Below, in pieces: positions 1 to 7,126 of a stretch of DNA of 15,556 nucleotides. The translations under genes were made by a program, and so were the position numbers. This DNA is from Dehalococcoidia bacterium. Lineage in GTDB: Bacteria; Chloroflexota; Dehalococcoidia; GIF9; AB-539-J10. The stretch covers positions 1-15,556 of the forward strand of contig DAOUSX010000004.1 in the NCBI GenBank assembly GCA_030627025.1, in the 5' to 3' direction. Below the pieces are notes generated by a model that did not search any database, had not been told where the DNA came from, and saw only the letters and a list, made by a program, of their open reading frames with translations. Positions within the stretch are counted from its first letter, which is position 1. Each line of letters opens with the position of its first letter.

Positions 1-426
1 GGTGATCACACGCATAATTACCTGCTTAGTCCCGCAACTGAGCGACAGAAGTGGCACGCCCAGAACTTTGTGGATTTGGTGAAACTTGTCCTGAAAGCCT
101 ATGGCCCCGGGGCCACGCCGTCATCATTGGCTGATAAGATGTTGGAATTCGCCGAGGATCATGACTTCATCGAGTTTGTGGTCCCCGGTTGTGAACATGG
201 CATCGGAATGATGGGAGATGAGTGGCGCATCGGCATGAACGATGGCCCCTTTGAGTACTGGACAAACCCTGATCATGTGTATCAACCCGGTGAGATGGTG
301 ATATGTGCGATGCAGTATACATGTCCCGAAGAAAATATTGGTTCCCGCTACGAAAATCCGATTATAATACTGGATAGAGGCTGTGAGCCTTTATCAAAAT
401 TTCCACTGCGCATTGAAGAGATCTAG
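1..426 (+). CDS. M24-family (aminopeptidase P/creatinase fold) protein, C-terminal part
   Basis: The frame is open from base 1, so the N-terminus lies outside the window; 141 residues plus a TAG stop are visible. The pita-bread fold pattern can be followed: GDHTHNY near the start corresponds to the conserved D-x-T-R metal-binding segment, CEHGIGMMGDEW to the GHGIG-x(n)-HE segment, PGEMVICAMQY to the PGMVFTIEPG strand, and GSRYENPIII to the G-x-R-x-E-D segment. Family members are metal-dependent proline-specific peptidases, or non-metal relatives such as creatinase. The Glu of the EPG strand is replaced (Met or Ala depending on alignment), so a normal two-metal peptidase is doubtful. No ATG begins this piece naturally; the Met codon sometimes assigned at base 70 is a GTG inside the domain. 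Fold assignment is confident, activity is not. Confidence 0.8.
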   Translation, partial: GDHTHNYLLSPATERQKWHAQNFVDLVKLVLKAYGPGATPSSLADKMLEFAEDHDFIEFVVPGCEHGIGMMGDEWRIGMNDGPFEYWTNPDHVYQPGEMVICAMQYTCPEENIGSRYENPIIILDRGCEPLSKFPLRIEEI

Positions 427-547
427 GGTTGTCTAAGTTAAGGGACTGAGCCATATCAAAAATCATTGCATCCCAGGCTCCCCGCTTGAATGCCAGTAGG
501 CAAGAGCTGGCCAGGCCGAGTAACGCTGGGCAACTTTTGCTGCTTCC

Positions 548-934
548 TTAAATTCCTTTCCTGTACCTGTTATCCTCGATGCTACGCAGAGTCTTCTCAT
601 CAATGCCAAAGTGGTGAGCTATCTCGTGGCACACTACTTCAGTTATTTTCACGCCGAGCTCCTCATTAGAATGACACTGACCCTCTATAGGCTTCCGAAA
701 GATGCTTATTTTATCGGGCGGAACCAGCCCATATCTTTCGCCACGCTTAGTTTGGGGCACGCCCTCGTAAAGTCCCAATAATTGGCTGGGATGGCTTACT
801 TTCACTTTCTTAAGCTGTCCTGATGTTGGCCAGTCCTCTACAACGACATCAACATTTTCAAGCTTATTGCGAAACTCAAGAGGCAGATTATCAATAGCTC
901 CCACCACGAGAGTCTCAAATTTCTCTCTGTCCAT
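548..934 (-). CDS. Small zincin-like metallopeptidase (PF06262-type)
   Basis: This 128-residue protein ends with the zinc-binding motif HEIAHHFGIDE at about residues 103-113, an HExxHxxGxxD arrangement in which two His and the following Asp are expected to hold zinc and the Glu to be catalytic. Size, motif position near the C-terminus and the following short helix match the small PF06262 (formerly DUF1025) metallopeptidases, whose substrates are unknown. There is no signal peptide, so it is probably cytoplasmic. The ATG at 932-934 has no good Shine-Dalgarno sequence. It stands alone: the nearest intact genes are the M24 fragment on the other strand and decayed DNA upstream. A minus-strand TATAAT at 965-970 may be its -10 element. 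Confidence 0.8.
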   Translation of the reverse strand: MDREKFETLVVGAIDNLPLEFRNKLENVDVVVEDWPTSGQLKKVKVSHPSQLLGLYEGVPQTKRGERYGLVPPDKISIFRKPIEGQCHSNEELGVKITEVVCHEIAHHFGIDEKTLRSIEDNRYRKGI

Positions 935-964
935 ATCACTGCTACTAGACTATCTAGCTTCCAT

Positions 965-1032
965 TATTATAGCCCAATTTCTTGGGACTGTGTCTTTGTC
1001 CATTATATACTCAGAATACAATCCATTGTATT
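965..1032 (-). promoter_or_regulatory. Possible promoter and palindromic operator upstream of the metallopeptidase
   Basis: On the minus strand TATAAT lies at 970-965, about 30 bases before the ATG at 934. Just upstream is a perfect hairpin with 5-bp arms (973-977 and 982-986) whose minus-strand loop is GAAA. Further upstream is the palindrome AATACAATCCATTGTATT at 1015-1032, with 8-bp arms around 2 bases. A second minus-strand TATAAT lies within 1001-1010. No convincing -35 hexamer is seen. That the palindrome is an operator is a guess from its position. Confidence 0.3.
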
Positions 1033-1202
1033 GTGTATTGTTTACTCCAAAACAGCCTACTGCTCTGATTACTTTTCAGGACCGCACGATTTGAACTTAC
1101 CTCAGCAGTCAAAACTCGAGCCATAGCCTAGGATTCTACCTATCTCTTGCTAGAATTACTTCCCTCTCCAACATTGTAATTACATTCCGCACGCACAGGG
1201 CT

Positions 1203-1343
1203 TCACCTTGAATTGACAACTATTTGAACCTCCGCCCCCAGCATCTCGCCAGCTCTTCTCTCTACTCTAATCTTTATCTCGGCGACCATGTTCTGCATTT
1301 CTAAACCTTCGCCGGCCTGCTTCAGGTAAAGGCGCAGAGCCTC
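1203..1343 (-). pseudogene. Remnant of a mobile-element-type helical protein (C-terminal piece)
   Basis: Reading 1343 down to 1203 gives 46 codons and a TGA. The segment QNMVAEIKIRVERRAGEML is typical of small helical proteins found in phage, plasmid and integrative-element genomes, in which the pattern A-E-I-x-x-R-A-E-R-R-x-G-E-x-L recurs. It is preceded by EALRLYLKQAGEGLE, which also fits that family. There is no start codon: an in-frame TAG at 1344-1346 sits directly before the Glu. I read this as a broken piece of a longer gene. The family has no function I can name. Confidence 0.5.
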
Positions 1344-1435
1344 CTATGAGCTGATTGTCTTCTAACGCCCTTTTCTAATAGTTTCACCTTAGCTTCTAAC
1401 TCTCGAATACGTTTAGCTTTAGCAGCTAAGATAAG
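1322..1435 (-). pseudogene. Coiled-coil fragment, probably the upstream part of the same broken gene
   Basis: In a different minus-strand frame from the 1203-1343 piece, bases from about 1435 down to 1322 encode LAAKAKRIRELEAKVKLLEK followed by a short basic tail and a TGA. The heptad-like L/A-rich charged pattern suggests a coiled coil. The piece overlaps the 3' fragment by about 20 bases in another frame and has no ATG. A frameshifted single ancestral gene explains both pieces simply, but two unrelated scraps cannot be excluded. Confidence 0.3.
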
Positions 1436-1499
1436 GACAATTCAGTGTCAGCAATATATTCTGTCCTGATACCTGAGTCCCAAAGAATCTCACCATAGG

Positions 1500-2156
1500 T
1501 CATGACATTTCTCTCCACGCTATTACGTTGGATGCTATTTCGGGGATACGGTAAGAGAATATGGTTCCGAGTAAGGCAAGGAACCCCACCAGTGGACCAA
1601 CGGAGGAGCGCAATAGTGCCCCCCACAACCTCCCTGACATCCCCTTCAGTCCTACTCCATTCATGCTCTGAAAACCTCTGCTTTTCAGCTCCTTGACAGT
1701 CCATATATATTTATGTTCTTAGTGGGGATTGTTACCACAGGCATGTTGTTCCCACTTCCCAACAGGGCAAGATATCACTGTCATACGTTTTGATACACGT
1801 TCAAGTTCACTCAGCAACTCCTCACCGCCAGGTTTTTCCAGGTGCTCAAGTACTGCCACACTTACCGCCACGTCCACACTCTTGTCCTTGATAGGTAAAT
1901 ACCTTACATCGCCCAGGATAAGGTCTTGATATGACTCCAATCTTTTTGCCTTATCGAGGCTAGGCTTAAATATATCCAGACCAACCACGTTAAGCCTGTT
2001 ATGCTTCGCCACAAGAGCAACAGGACCACCCTCACCACAGCCAACATCAAGGATAAGTATCTCCCCCATCTTCCTGAGATGGGTCAATAGCTTGCTCCGG
2101 CTAAATATAGTTTTTAGCCCAAACAAGGTAAAGTAAGGCCGTGCTATGTCGTTCAT
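1500..2156 (-). pseudogene. Class I SAM-dependent methyltransferase broken by an in-frame TAA
   Basis: The gene reads through 218 codons from ATG 2156 to TGA 1500-1502, except for one TAA at 1719-1721. Before the stop are 145 residues: motif I ILDVGCGEGGP near residue 35, an acidic residue after the second strand (VVGLDIF, residues 58-64), GDVRYLP near 82-88 and the motif IV region SVDVAVSVAVLEHL near 93-106. This is a Methyltransf_11-type Rossmann fold. After the stop, in the same frame, the sequence continues as EHKYIWTVKELKSRGF and ends IPEIASNVIAWREMS, the usual closing part of such enzymes. The truncated product would lack the last strands. The frame is also open upstream of the ATG for about 15 codons with no better start, and AAGGA lies too close to the ATG to be a good ribosome binding site. 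The methyl acceptor is unknown. Confidence 0.75.
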
Positions 2157-2350
2157 TTCCTTTATCTCTGCCCAACTACGCAGTTCCGTGTGGTGACATT
2201 CTATTATCCGCAGTACTAGCCATCAAATAGTTAGTGACCACTGAGAACCAGCGTAGCATCCCTGTTTTGCCCAAAGTCGTAATTGTACACTTCCTATGCA
2301 AAATCTGGTAGAGGAGCCTGTCTTTACGACGGTCGAACATTCTGATGTCA

Positions 2351-2420
2351 TGAAAACGCTGACCGCTGGAGCATAAAATGTCCTGAAACGATTTAACTGT
2401 TGACAAAGTCAGCGTTTTCA
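2351..2420. repeat. 13-bp perfect inverted repeat
   Basis: TGAAAACGCTGAC at 2351-2363 is matched by its exact reverse complement at 2408-2420, with a 44-base interval. A flanking GTCA/TGAC match continues the symmetry with four extra bases on one side. A second nested pair, ATGTCCTGA (2377-2385) and TCAGGACAT (2442-2450), overlaps it. There is no T-run, so it does not look like a terminator. Ends of a small decayed element or a regulatory structure are both possible. Confidence 0.55.
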
Positions 2421-2506
2421 GGGATGACGAATTGCTTAATATCAGGACATCCGAGGAAAACGCAAACGATGTCGGTTCACTGTAAATCGTCAACAAAAAT
2501 AAATCT

Positions 2507-2563
2507 GGTATTCAGGGACACAATACCTGATTTGTGGTAGGCTTGGTTAGTATTGTGTTCCTG
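2507..2563. repeat. Palindromic GGGACACAATACC repeat pair upstream of the PPC gene
   Basis: CAGGGACACAATAC (2513-2526) is repeated in reverse complement as GTATTGTGTTCCTG (2550-2563) with one mismatch in 14. The first copy is itself bracketed by GGTATT and AATACC. A third copy in direct orientation follows the gene (3046-3064). The core resembles short palindromic intergenic repeats that, from memory, occur near REP-associated tyrosine (IS200-like) transposases in many anaerobe genomes. No transposase is present here. Confidence 0.55.
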
Positions 2564-2583
2564 GAATTCATAGGAGGTTAACA

Positions 2584-3036
2584 ATGAAAGCATGTGAAGG
2601 ACGAATAGGCCGGGTTTTCGTGATACGGCTCGAGGATGGGGATGTGGTGCCCGAATGTATTGAGCGTTTTGCCGAGGAGAGCGGAGTATTTGTGGGACAT
2701 GCTATTCTAGTGGGTGGAATTGGAGCTGGCGATGTTGTTGTTGGCCCGCGACGTTCAGAAGAAAGGCCACCAACGCCAATGCTCTTGCCCATTGACGGAG
2801 CACATGAGGTGGTGGGAGTGGGCGTACTCGCTCCCGGTGAAGATGGCAAACCGGCTCTGCATATCCATGCTGCGCTGGGACGGGCAGGACAAACCATGAC
2901 TGGATGCCTGCGGTATGGCGTCACGACATGGCTTGTAGGGGAGGTTATCCTTTATGAAATCCTCGGCGCGGACGTGGCGCGTATCAAGGACGAGCAGAGT
3001 GGCTTCGAGCTTCTGGAGCCTCGGGTCAATCAATGA
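2584..3036 (+). CDS. PPC/DUF296 domain protein
   Basis: This 150-residue protein is a single PPC (plants and prokaryotes conserved, DUF296) domain. It opens with GRVFVIRLEDGDVVPECIE, continues with a V-G-G-I-G-A strand near residue 43, and has HIHAALGRAGQTMTGCLRYG near residues 93-112, the conserved His-x-His segment of the domain. In plants the domain is attached to AT-hooks; the bacterial single-domain forms are trimeric and of unknown function, although often named DNA-binding. No AT-hook or membrane segment is present. The start is firm: AGGAGG at 2572-2577 lies 6 bases before the ATG. It is monocistronic, set off on both sides by short repeats. Confidence 0.85.
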   Translation: MKACEGRIGRVFVIRLEDGDVVPECIERFAEESGVFVGHAILVGGIGAGDVVVGPRRSEERPPTPMLLPIDGAHEVVGVGVLAPGEDGKPALHIHAALGRAGQTMTGCLRYGVTTWLVGEVILYEILGADVARIKDEQSGFELLEPRVNQ

Positions 3037-3045
3037 GAGCTTTTT

Positions 3046-3064
3046 ATTCTGGGGACATAATACC
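3046..3064 (+). repeat. Third copy of the GGGACAYAATACC repeat, downstream of the PPC gene
   Basis: ATTCTGGGGACATAATACC at 3046-3064 matches ATTCAGGGACACAATACC at 2510-2527, allowing one inserted base and a C/T change, in the same orientation. It begins 10 bases after the PPC stop codon, so the gene sits between copies of the repeat. Confidence 0.5.
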
Positions 3065-3074
3065 CGAGTTAAAT

Positions 3075-3112
3075 CTCCTCTACCTTGACGGGAGAGGATT
3101 AAGGTGAGGGTG
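3075..3112 (+). repeat. Short dispersed repeat of the GGGAGAGGATTAAGGTGAGGG type
   Basis: The segment CTCCTCTACCTTGACGGGAG followed by AGGATTAAGGTGAGGGTG contains a small imperfect stem (CTC...GAG around CTTGACGG). From memory, this wording recurs between genes in many bacterial genomes from anaerobic and subsurface sites. Only one copy lies in the window, so the repeat status rests on recognition rather than on comparison here. Confidence 0.35.
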
Positions 3113-3152
3113 TTAGATGCAGATGGACATGTGGCGCAATAATATGGTTGGG

Positions 3153-3272
3153 TGTCATTGCGAGCCCCTTCTCCCTCTGTCATTGCGAGCCGAAGGCGTG
3201 GCAATCTCGGTGAAGAAGAATTCTTGGGGATTGCTTCGTCGTCCGTCGGCTGACGGACTTCCTCGCAATGAT
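3153..3272. repeat. MITE-like palindromic element with CTCGCAATGA ends (copy 1)
   Basis: TCATTGCGAG (3180-3189) is the exact reverse complement of CTCGCAATGA (3262-3271), and inside it GCAATC (3201-3206) matches GATTGC (3229-3234). The centre of the right half is a perfect 7-bp stem, GTCCGTC/GACGGAC (3241-3258). A further partial left end, TGTCATTGCGAGCCCCTT, lies at 3153-3170. A related copy with the same GGATTGCTTCGTC start and CTCGCAATGA end follows aspartate kinase at 15097-15212. It has no coding capacity. Confidence 0.7.
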
Positions 3273-3572
3273 ACAGCGGACCGCCAGAGCCTGTTCAAAC
3301 TCAAGATGAGACATGACTCCATACCTCGAAGTGTCCACCATCTATCTGAACTAGATCAGCCCCCGTTATTCGAAGGCTCGCTTGGACTCTGAAGCACAGA
3401 TGTTTGATGCTTTGTAAACAAAGTCGCATGAATAGTTCTGGCGTGCTTGGTAACTCCAGGGTCGCCATCACTTGGGTTATATGACACGGTATCTGTGGCT
3501 GACTTCACTAGCCGAAATGTCCGTGAGAAGGCTGGACAAAAGGGCAGAATATCAGTATCATCGAAAGGCATA

Positions 3573-4589
3573 ATGATAGCGGAGATGAGAAAGGGCGCTA
3601 CTACAGCGCAGGTAAATGCGGTGGTGCGGCGTGCCAAGTCGCTGGGACTGAGTGTCCAGTTGAACTTGGGCACGGAAAAAACGGTGGTGGCCATGCTGGG
3701 GAGTGATACAGGGAAGCTGTCCGCAGATATCTTCGCCGTGCTTCCTGGGGTGGAGAGTGTGACCCGGATTATGAAACCCTATAAGCTTGCCTCCCGGGAA
3801 TTCAAGGCAGAGGACAGCCTGGTTTCCATTAATGGAATCGAGTTTGGGGGCAGGCGCATTGTAGTGATGGCAGGGCCCTGTGCTGTGGAGAGCGAGGAGC
3901 AGCTTATGAGAGCGGTCAAGGCTGTGAAGGACTCCGGCGCCTCTATTGTCCGTGGTGGAGTGTTCAAACCACGTACCTCTCCCTTTAGCTTTCAGGGTCT
4001 GGAGAAGGCTGGCCTGGAGTTGCTGGCGCTGGTCAGGCAGCGGTTCAGCATACCCGTAGTCACCGAAGTGGTAGACCCTCACGATGTTGATGAGGTATCC
4101 AAGTATGTTGATATCCTTCAAGTCGGGGCCCGAAATATGCAAAACTTCGCCTTACTGACCGAGATTGGAAAGAGCAGGCGCCCTGTTCTGCTGAAGCGGG
4201 GGTTCTCGTGCACTGTTGCTGAGTGGCTTACAGCAGCCGACTACCTGCTCTCGGAGGGGAATGACCAGGTTATCCTGTGTGAGAGGGGTATCAGAACCTT
4301 TGAGGACAGCACTCGCTTTTCCCTTGATGTCTGCTCTATACCCGTGGTCAAGAAATTCAGCCACTTGCCTATAGTCGTCGATCCCAGCCATGCTGCGGGC
4401 CACTACTCCTTTGTCCCGGCTATAGCCAAGGCCGCGGTTGCTGCTGGGGCCGACGGGCTCCTCATCGAAGTTCACCCCAACCCCAAGCAGGCCCTAATGG
4501 ATGGCCTCCAGTCCCTCACTCCATCGGACTTCGCCAGGTTGATGAAAGAGCTCAGGCTGGTTGCCAAATCGGTAGGCCGATATATCTAG
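3573..4589 (+). CDS. aroF: 3-deoxy-7-phosphoheptulonate (DAHP) synthase, AroF/type I-beta
   Basis: DAHP synthase condenses phosphoenolpyruvate with erythrose 4-phosphate, the first step of the shikimate pathway, in the cytoplasm. From ATG 3573 the product is 338 residues, the usual length of the form with an N-terminal ferredoxin-like regulatory domain (about residues 1-70, beginning MIAEMRKGATTAQVNAVVRR). The barrel follows: GPCAVES with the metal-binding Cys, RGGVFKPRTSPFSFQG, VGARNMQNFALL, LLKRGF, DPSHAAGH with its His, and LIEVHPNP with its Glu. All expected ligands are visible. I prefer 3573 over the earlier in-frame GTG at 3447 because family homology begins there and AAAGG lies just upstream. 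In the Thermotoga enzyme the N-terminal domain gives aromatic amino acid feedback. No other aro gene is adjacent, and the gene converges on the ABC permease. Confidence 0.92.
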   Translation: MIAEMRKGATTAQVNAVVRRAKSLGLSVQLNLGTEKTVVAMLGSDTGKLSADIFAVLPGVESVTRIMKPYKLASREFKAEDSLVSINGIEFGGRRIVVMAGPCAVESEEQLMRAVKAVKDSGASIVRGGVFKPRTSPFSFQGLEKAGLELLALVRQRFSIPVVTEVVDPHDVDEVSKYVDILQVGARNMQNFALLTEIGKSRRPVLLKRGFSCTVAEWLTAADYLLSEGNDQVILCERGIRTFEDSTRFSLDVCSIPVVKKFSHLPIVVDPSHAAGHYSFVPAIAKAAVAAGADGLLIEVHPNPKQALMDGLQSLTPSDFARLMKELRLVAKSVGRYI

Positions 4590-4672
4590 TATAGGGCATA
4601 GGCGTACCTCAACAGCGGCAGCGGCATCACCTACCCAATCCACATCGCAGCAGGCACGTAAGGATTGAGCTC

Positions 4673-7126
4673 CTACTCTGACCAGTCCTTGGTTGCGGTG
4701 GGGAGGCTCAGGCGGGAGACCTGCCTGATGGCGGGTATCTGGGAAACAAGGAGAATGACCAGCGCGGACACACAGGCGATGACATACGACCTGGGGAAGA
4801 TAACTGCAGTCATGCTGATAATATCCATCTCGGCCTGGGCTACGAAGTAATTGGCAATATAACATCCCAGTGGAATACCGATAGCAACCCCCAGGCAGCC
4901 TATGAGCAGGTTCTCCAGGGTGAGGATGATGACTAGCCGGGACTGGCTCAGGCCCACGGCGCGCATAATGGCAATCTCCCGCCTCCGCTCAAGCACATTC
5001 ACCGTGACTCCGTTGAAGATAATTGCCATTCCCAGGGCAAAGCCCATGGCTAGCATCACGCCGATGAAAGCCCAGAAGAAGCCCATCAGTTCATCTACGA
5101 AGCGCTTTGCCTCGCCGGAGAACTCTATTGAGGCGGTCTCGGGAAGCCTGTAAAGCCTTTCCATGAGCGCTGCCGATGGCTCACCGTCGAAGCGTAGCAG
5201 CACTCCAGTGGCCACCCCGGGGGCTCGGAGGAGCTTTTGTACCTCCTCAAGCGGCATGAAAGCCCTGCCGCCCAGTGGTTCATTGATGAACCCTGCCAGC
5301 GTCTTTTCCGTTTCACCCACGGAGCCGACGAAAGGTTCCAGATGAATCTCATCGCCAGGTTCAGCACCCAGCTTGTTTTTCAAAGGTATGGAGAGCAGTA
5401 TACCGTCTTCGACAACGGTGGTGGGATAACCCTCCGGCGTCAAGAGGGTATACATGGTTGAGTCTTGGGGCAGTCCCAGAATGCTGCTATCGGCTACCTG
5501 GTCTCCGCTCTGAAGGCGGTAGGGCAGCTCAAGCACAGGCTCGGCTTCCTGTATTCCCTGGAGGTGCTCGATGTAAGAGGCGGTTGCCGCTGCTCCCTGA
5601 CCCTGGAAATGGAGCCTGGCATCATAGTTCTGAATGACTTCGAACTGGGTATACATGAGAGACTCCGTGGCGTCCACGAGGGACAAAGAGACCAGGATTA
5701 GGGCAATAGCTGAAGCTACTCCCATGGCCATAAAAAAGCTCCGCCGCAAGTTGCGGAAGAAATTCCGGAGAGGCAATTTCAGGACGCTGGGAAGCAGGGA
5801 AACAAAGGGCAGCAGGACTTCGAGCAGGGTGTGGTGGCCGGCACGCGGTACAGGAGGGCGCATTGCCTCCGCAGGGCGCATCCTGGCTGTCGCCCATGCG
5901 GGAAGGAGTCCCGCAGTCAGTGGGACGATAATCCCGATAAGCGCGCCTAGACCTACTATATACCAGTGTGGCTCCACCACAATGAATGGCAGCTTGAGCT
6001 GGACGGCATAAACGCTGGTGAGAAAGCTGGCTATGGCGTGACCGAGCAGTGCCCCAAGCACTGAGCCGATTACTCCCACCACCAGGGCAAATCCCATGTA
6101 GTGAAACATAATCTGGAGGGTGCCGTAGCCCAGGGCTCGCATCAGCCCAATCTGCGCACGCTGTGACTCCACCAGGCGGTTCAGCAGGGTGTAGATGGCA
6201 AGGGCAGCCATGGAAAGGAAGAGCAGCGGAAACAGCACGGCTAGCTGTCTGAATCCATCCACATCCTGCTTCAGGAGGCTGTTGCTGGGCTGGTCCTTTC
6301 TCTCGATCATGTAAGCTGTGCGAACGCCCTGGATGATATCTATCTTCCTGGTGCTGATGGCGATGGGCTCGTCCTTGGATGTTAGTCTTATTATGCTATA
6401 GCGTCTGAGGATCCGGCTGACCTCGCTGAGAGCTTGGGCAGGGTTTGTTCCCGCTTCGAGAACTAGGTTTACTTCGTTTACCATGCCCTTCATGCCGAAG
6501 AGTCCCTCAGCTCTTTCTTCGGGCATGAAGATAACGCCGAAGGTGCGCGCCGAGGTGAATAACTCCTGGGCACTTTTGGTCACCCAGATATATTCAGGGC
6601 TGACCACTGTGCCGGCTATTTTGAAGCGTGCCTTGCTGCTGTCTCTCTTAATGGTGAGCCAGTCGCCGGGACCCAGCTGGTGATATTCGGCAAAACGTTT
6701 CTCCAGTAGTATCTCACGCTGGGCACCAGGAGCTAAATAACTGCCGCTCTCGATGCGCACATCATTTATTTCGGGATGCTCACCTGACGGTAGTGAGATG
6801 ACCCTTCCCGATACCTTCTCACCAGTCTCCAGCTGCAGGTCGATGGTTACATCTCCCACAATGCGACCCTGTGCCACTACGCCGGGAACATCATTCATTT
6901 CTGTGATAGCCCTGAGGGGCAGATAATCCACCGATATCCAGTAGTCTGCCATGCGCAACTGCTCATAGGAGCCTTCATAAGAGCTGTCCAGGTTCTAGTA
7001 TGCTTCGTAGGAGCCCACGAAGGTAGCTATGCCAACAACGATAATGAGTACCACGGCGCCGAACTGTGCCCTGGCTGAGGTTAGATCGCGGAGCAGCTTA
7101 CGATGTAGCTTGGGCAGAGCTACCAT
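4673..7126 (-). CDS. ABC transporter permease, double FtsX/MacB type, with in-frame TAG at codon 44
   Basis: The full reading frame runs from ATG 7126 to TAG 4673-4675, 817 codons, interrupted only by TAG at 6995-6997. The start overlaps the ATPase stop (ATGGTAG), so the two were built to be translated together. Order: first membrane segment FGAVVLIIVVGIATFVGSY before the TAG; a large extracytoplasmic MacB-like domain (about residues 60-290 of the full protein); an FtsX triple-helix domain near 295-415 containing AQIGLMRALGYG; then a second membrane segment, domain and FtsX unit ending near the C-terminus with RRREIAIMRAVGLSQSRL. This two-half layout is typical of lipoprotein- or lipid-related export permeases; the substrate is unknown. 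If translation restarts at the internal TTG (6958), the 761-residue product lacks the first membrane helix, and no ribosome binding site precedes that TTG. The gene may therefore be dead, or the stop may be a sequence error. Confidence 0.85.

Larger units (their letters stand above)
2157..2583. other. Gene-poor stretch with inverted repeats
   Basis: No protein I recognise is encoded here. A minus-strand frame of about 100 codons (2176-2496) contains a plausible-looking stretch (MFDRRKDRLLYQILHRKC), and the methyltransferase frame is open for a short way upstream of its ATG, so this may be a frameshifted former 5' extension or an unrelated decayed gene. The stretch carries a perfect 13-bp inverted repeat (2351-2363 and 2408-2420), a 9-bp inverted pair (2377-2385 and 2442-2450) and the GGGACACAATACC palindromes at 2507-2563 before the PPC gene. 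Confidence 0.4.
3037..3572. other. Intergenic region filled largely with dispersed repeats
   Basis: This stretch holds a third GGGGACATAATACC copy (3046-3064), the GGGAGAGGATTAAGG-type repeat (3075-3112) and a CTCGCAATGA palindromic element (3153-3272). From about 3300 to 3572 it is unassigned leader sequence before DAHP synthase. The plus-strand frame of that gene is open back to 3447, but the extra 42 residues do not look like part of the enzyme. I see no convincing promoter hexamers. Confidence 0.5.

Noticed and set aside
1078..1140. Possible tRNA or tRNA relic (sequence like ACCGCACGATTTGAACTT)
   Set aside because: It resembles the T-arm text of a minus-strand tRNA, but no acceptor, D or anticodon stem can be closed around it.
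2568..3204. Minus-strand frames overlapping the PPC gene (2568-2924 and 2755-3204)
   Set aside because: They lie opposite a strong gene with a clear ribosome binding site, are proline- and serine-rich in the manner of shadow translations, and contain no recognisable domain.
3153..3272. CRISPR array suggested by repeated TCATTGCGAG blocks
   Set aside because: The repeats are inverted, too few and irregularly spaced, with no spacers; they fit a palindromic element.
3447..3572. 42-residue N-terminal extension of DAHP synthase
   Set aside because: The family alignment begins at the later Met with a ribosome binding site in front, and the extension resembles no known domain.
3558..4475. Minus-strand frames opposite DAHP synthase
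   Set aside because: They are antisense to a well-conserved enzyme whose motifs are all in place; no family features are seen in them.
1719..6997. Reassignment of TAA/TAG to an amino acid
   Set aside because: TAG and TAA are the normal terminators of several intact genes in the window, so only the two interrupted genes would need the new meaning.
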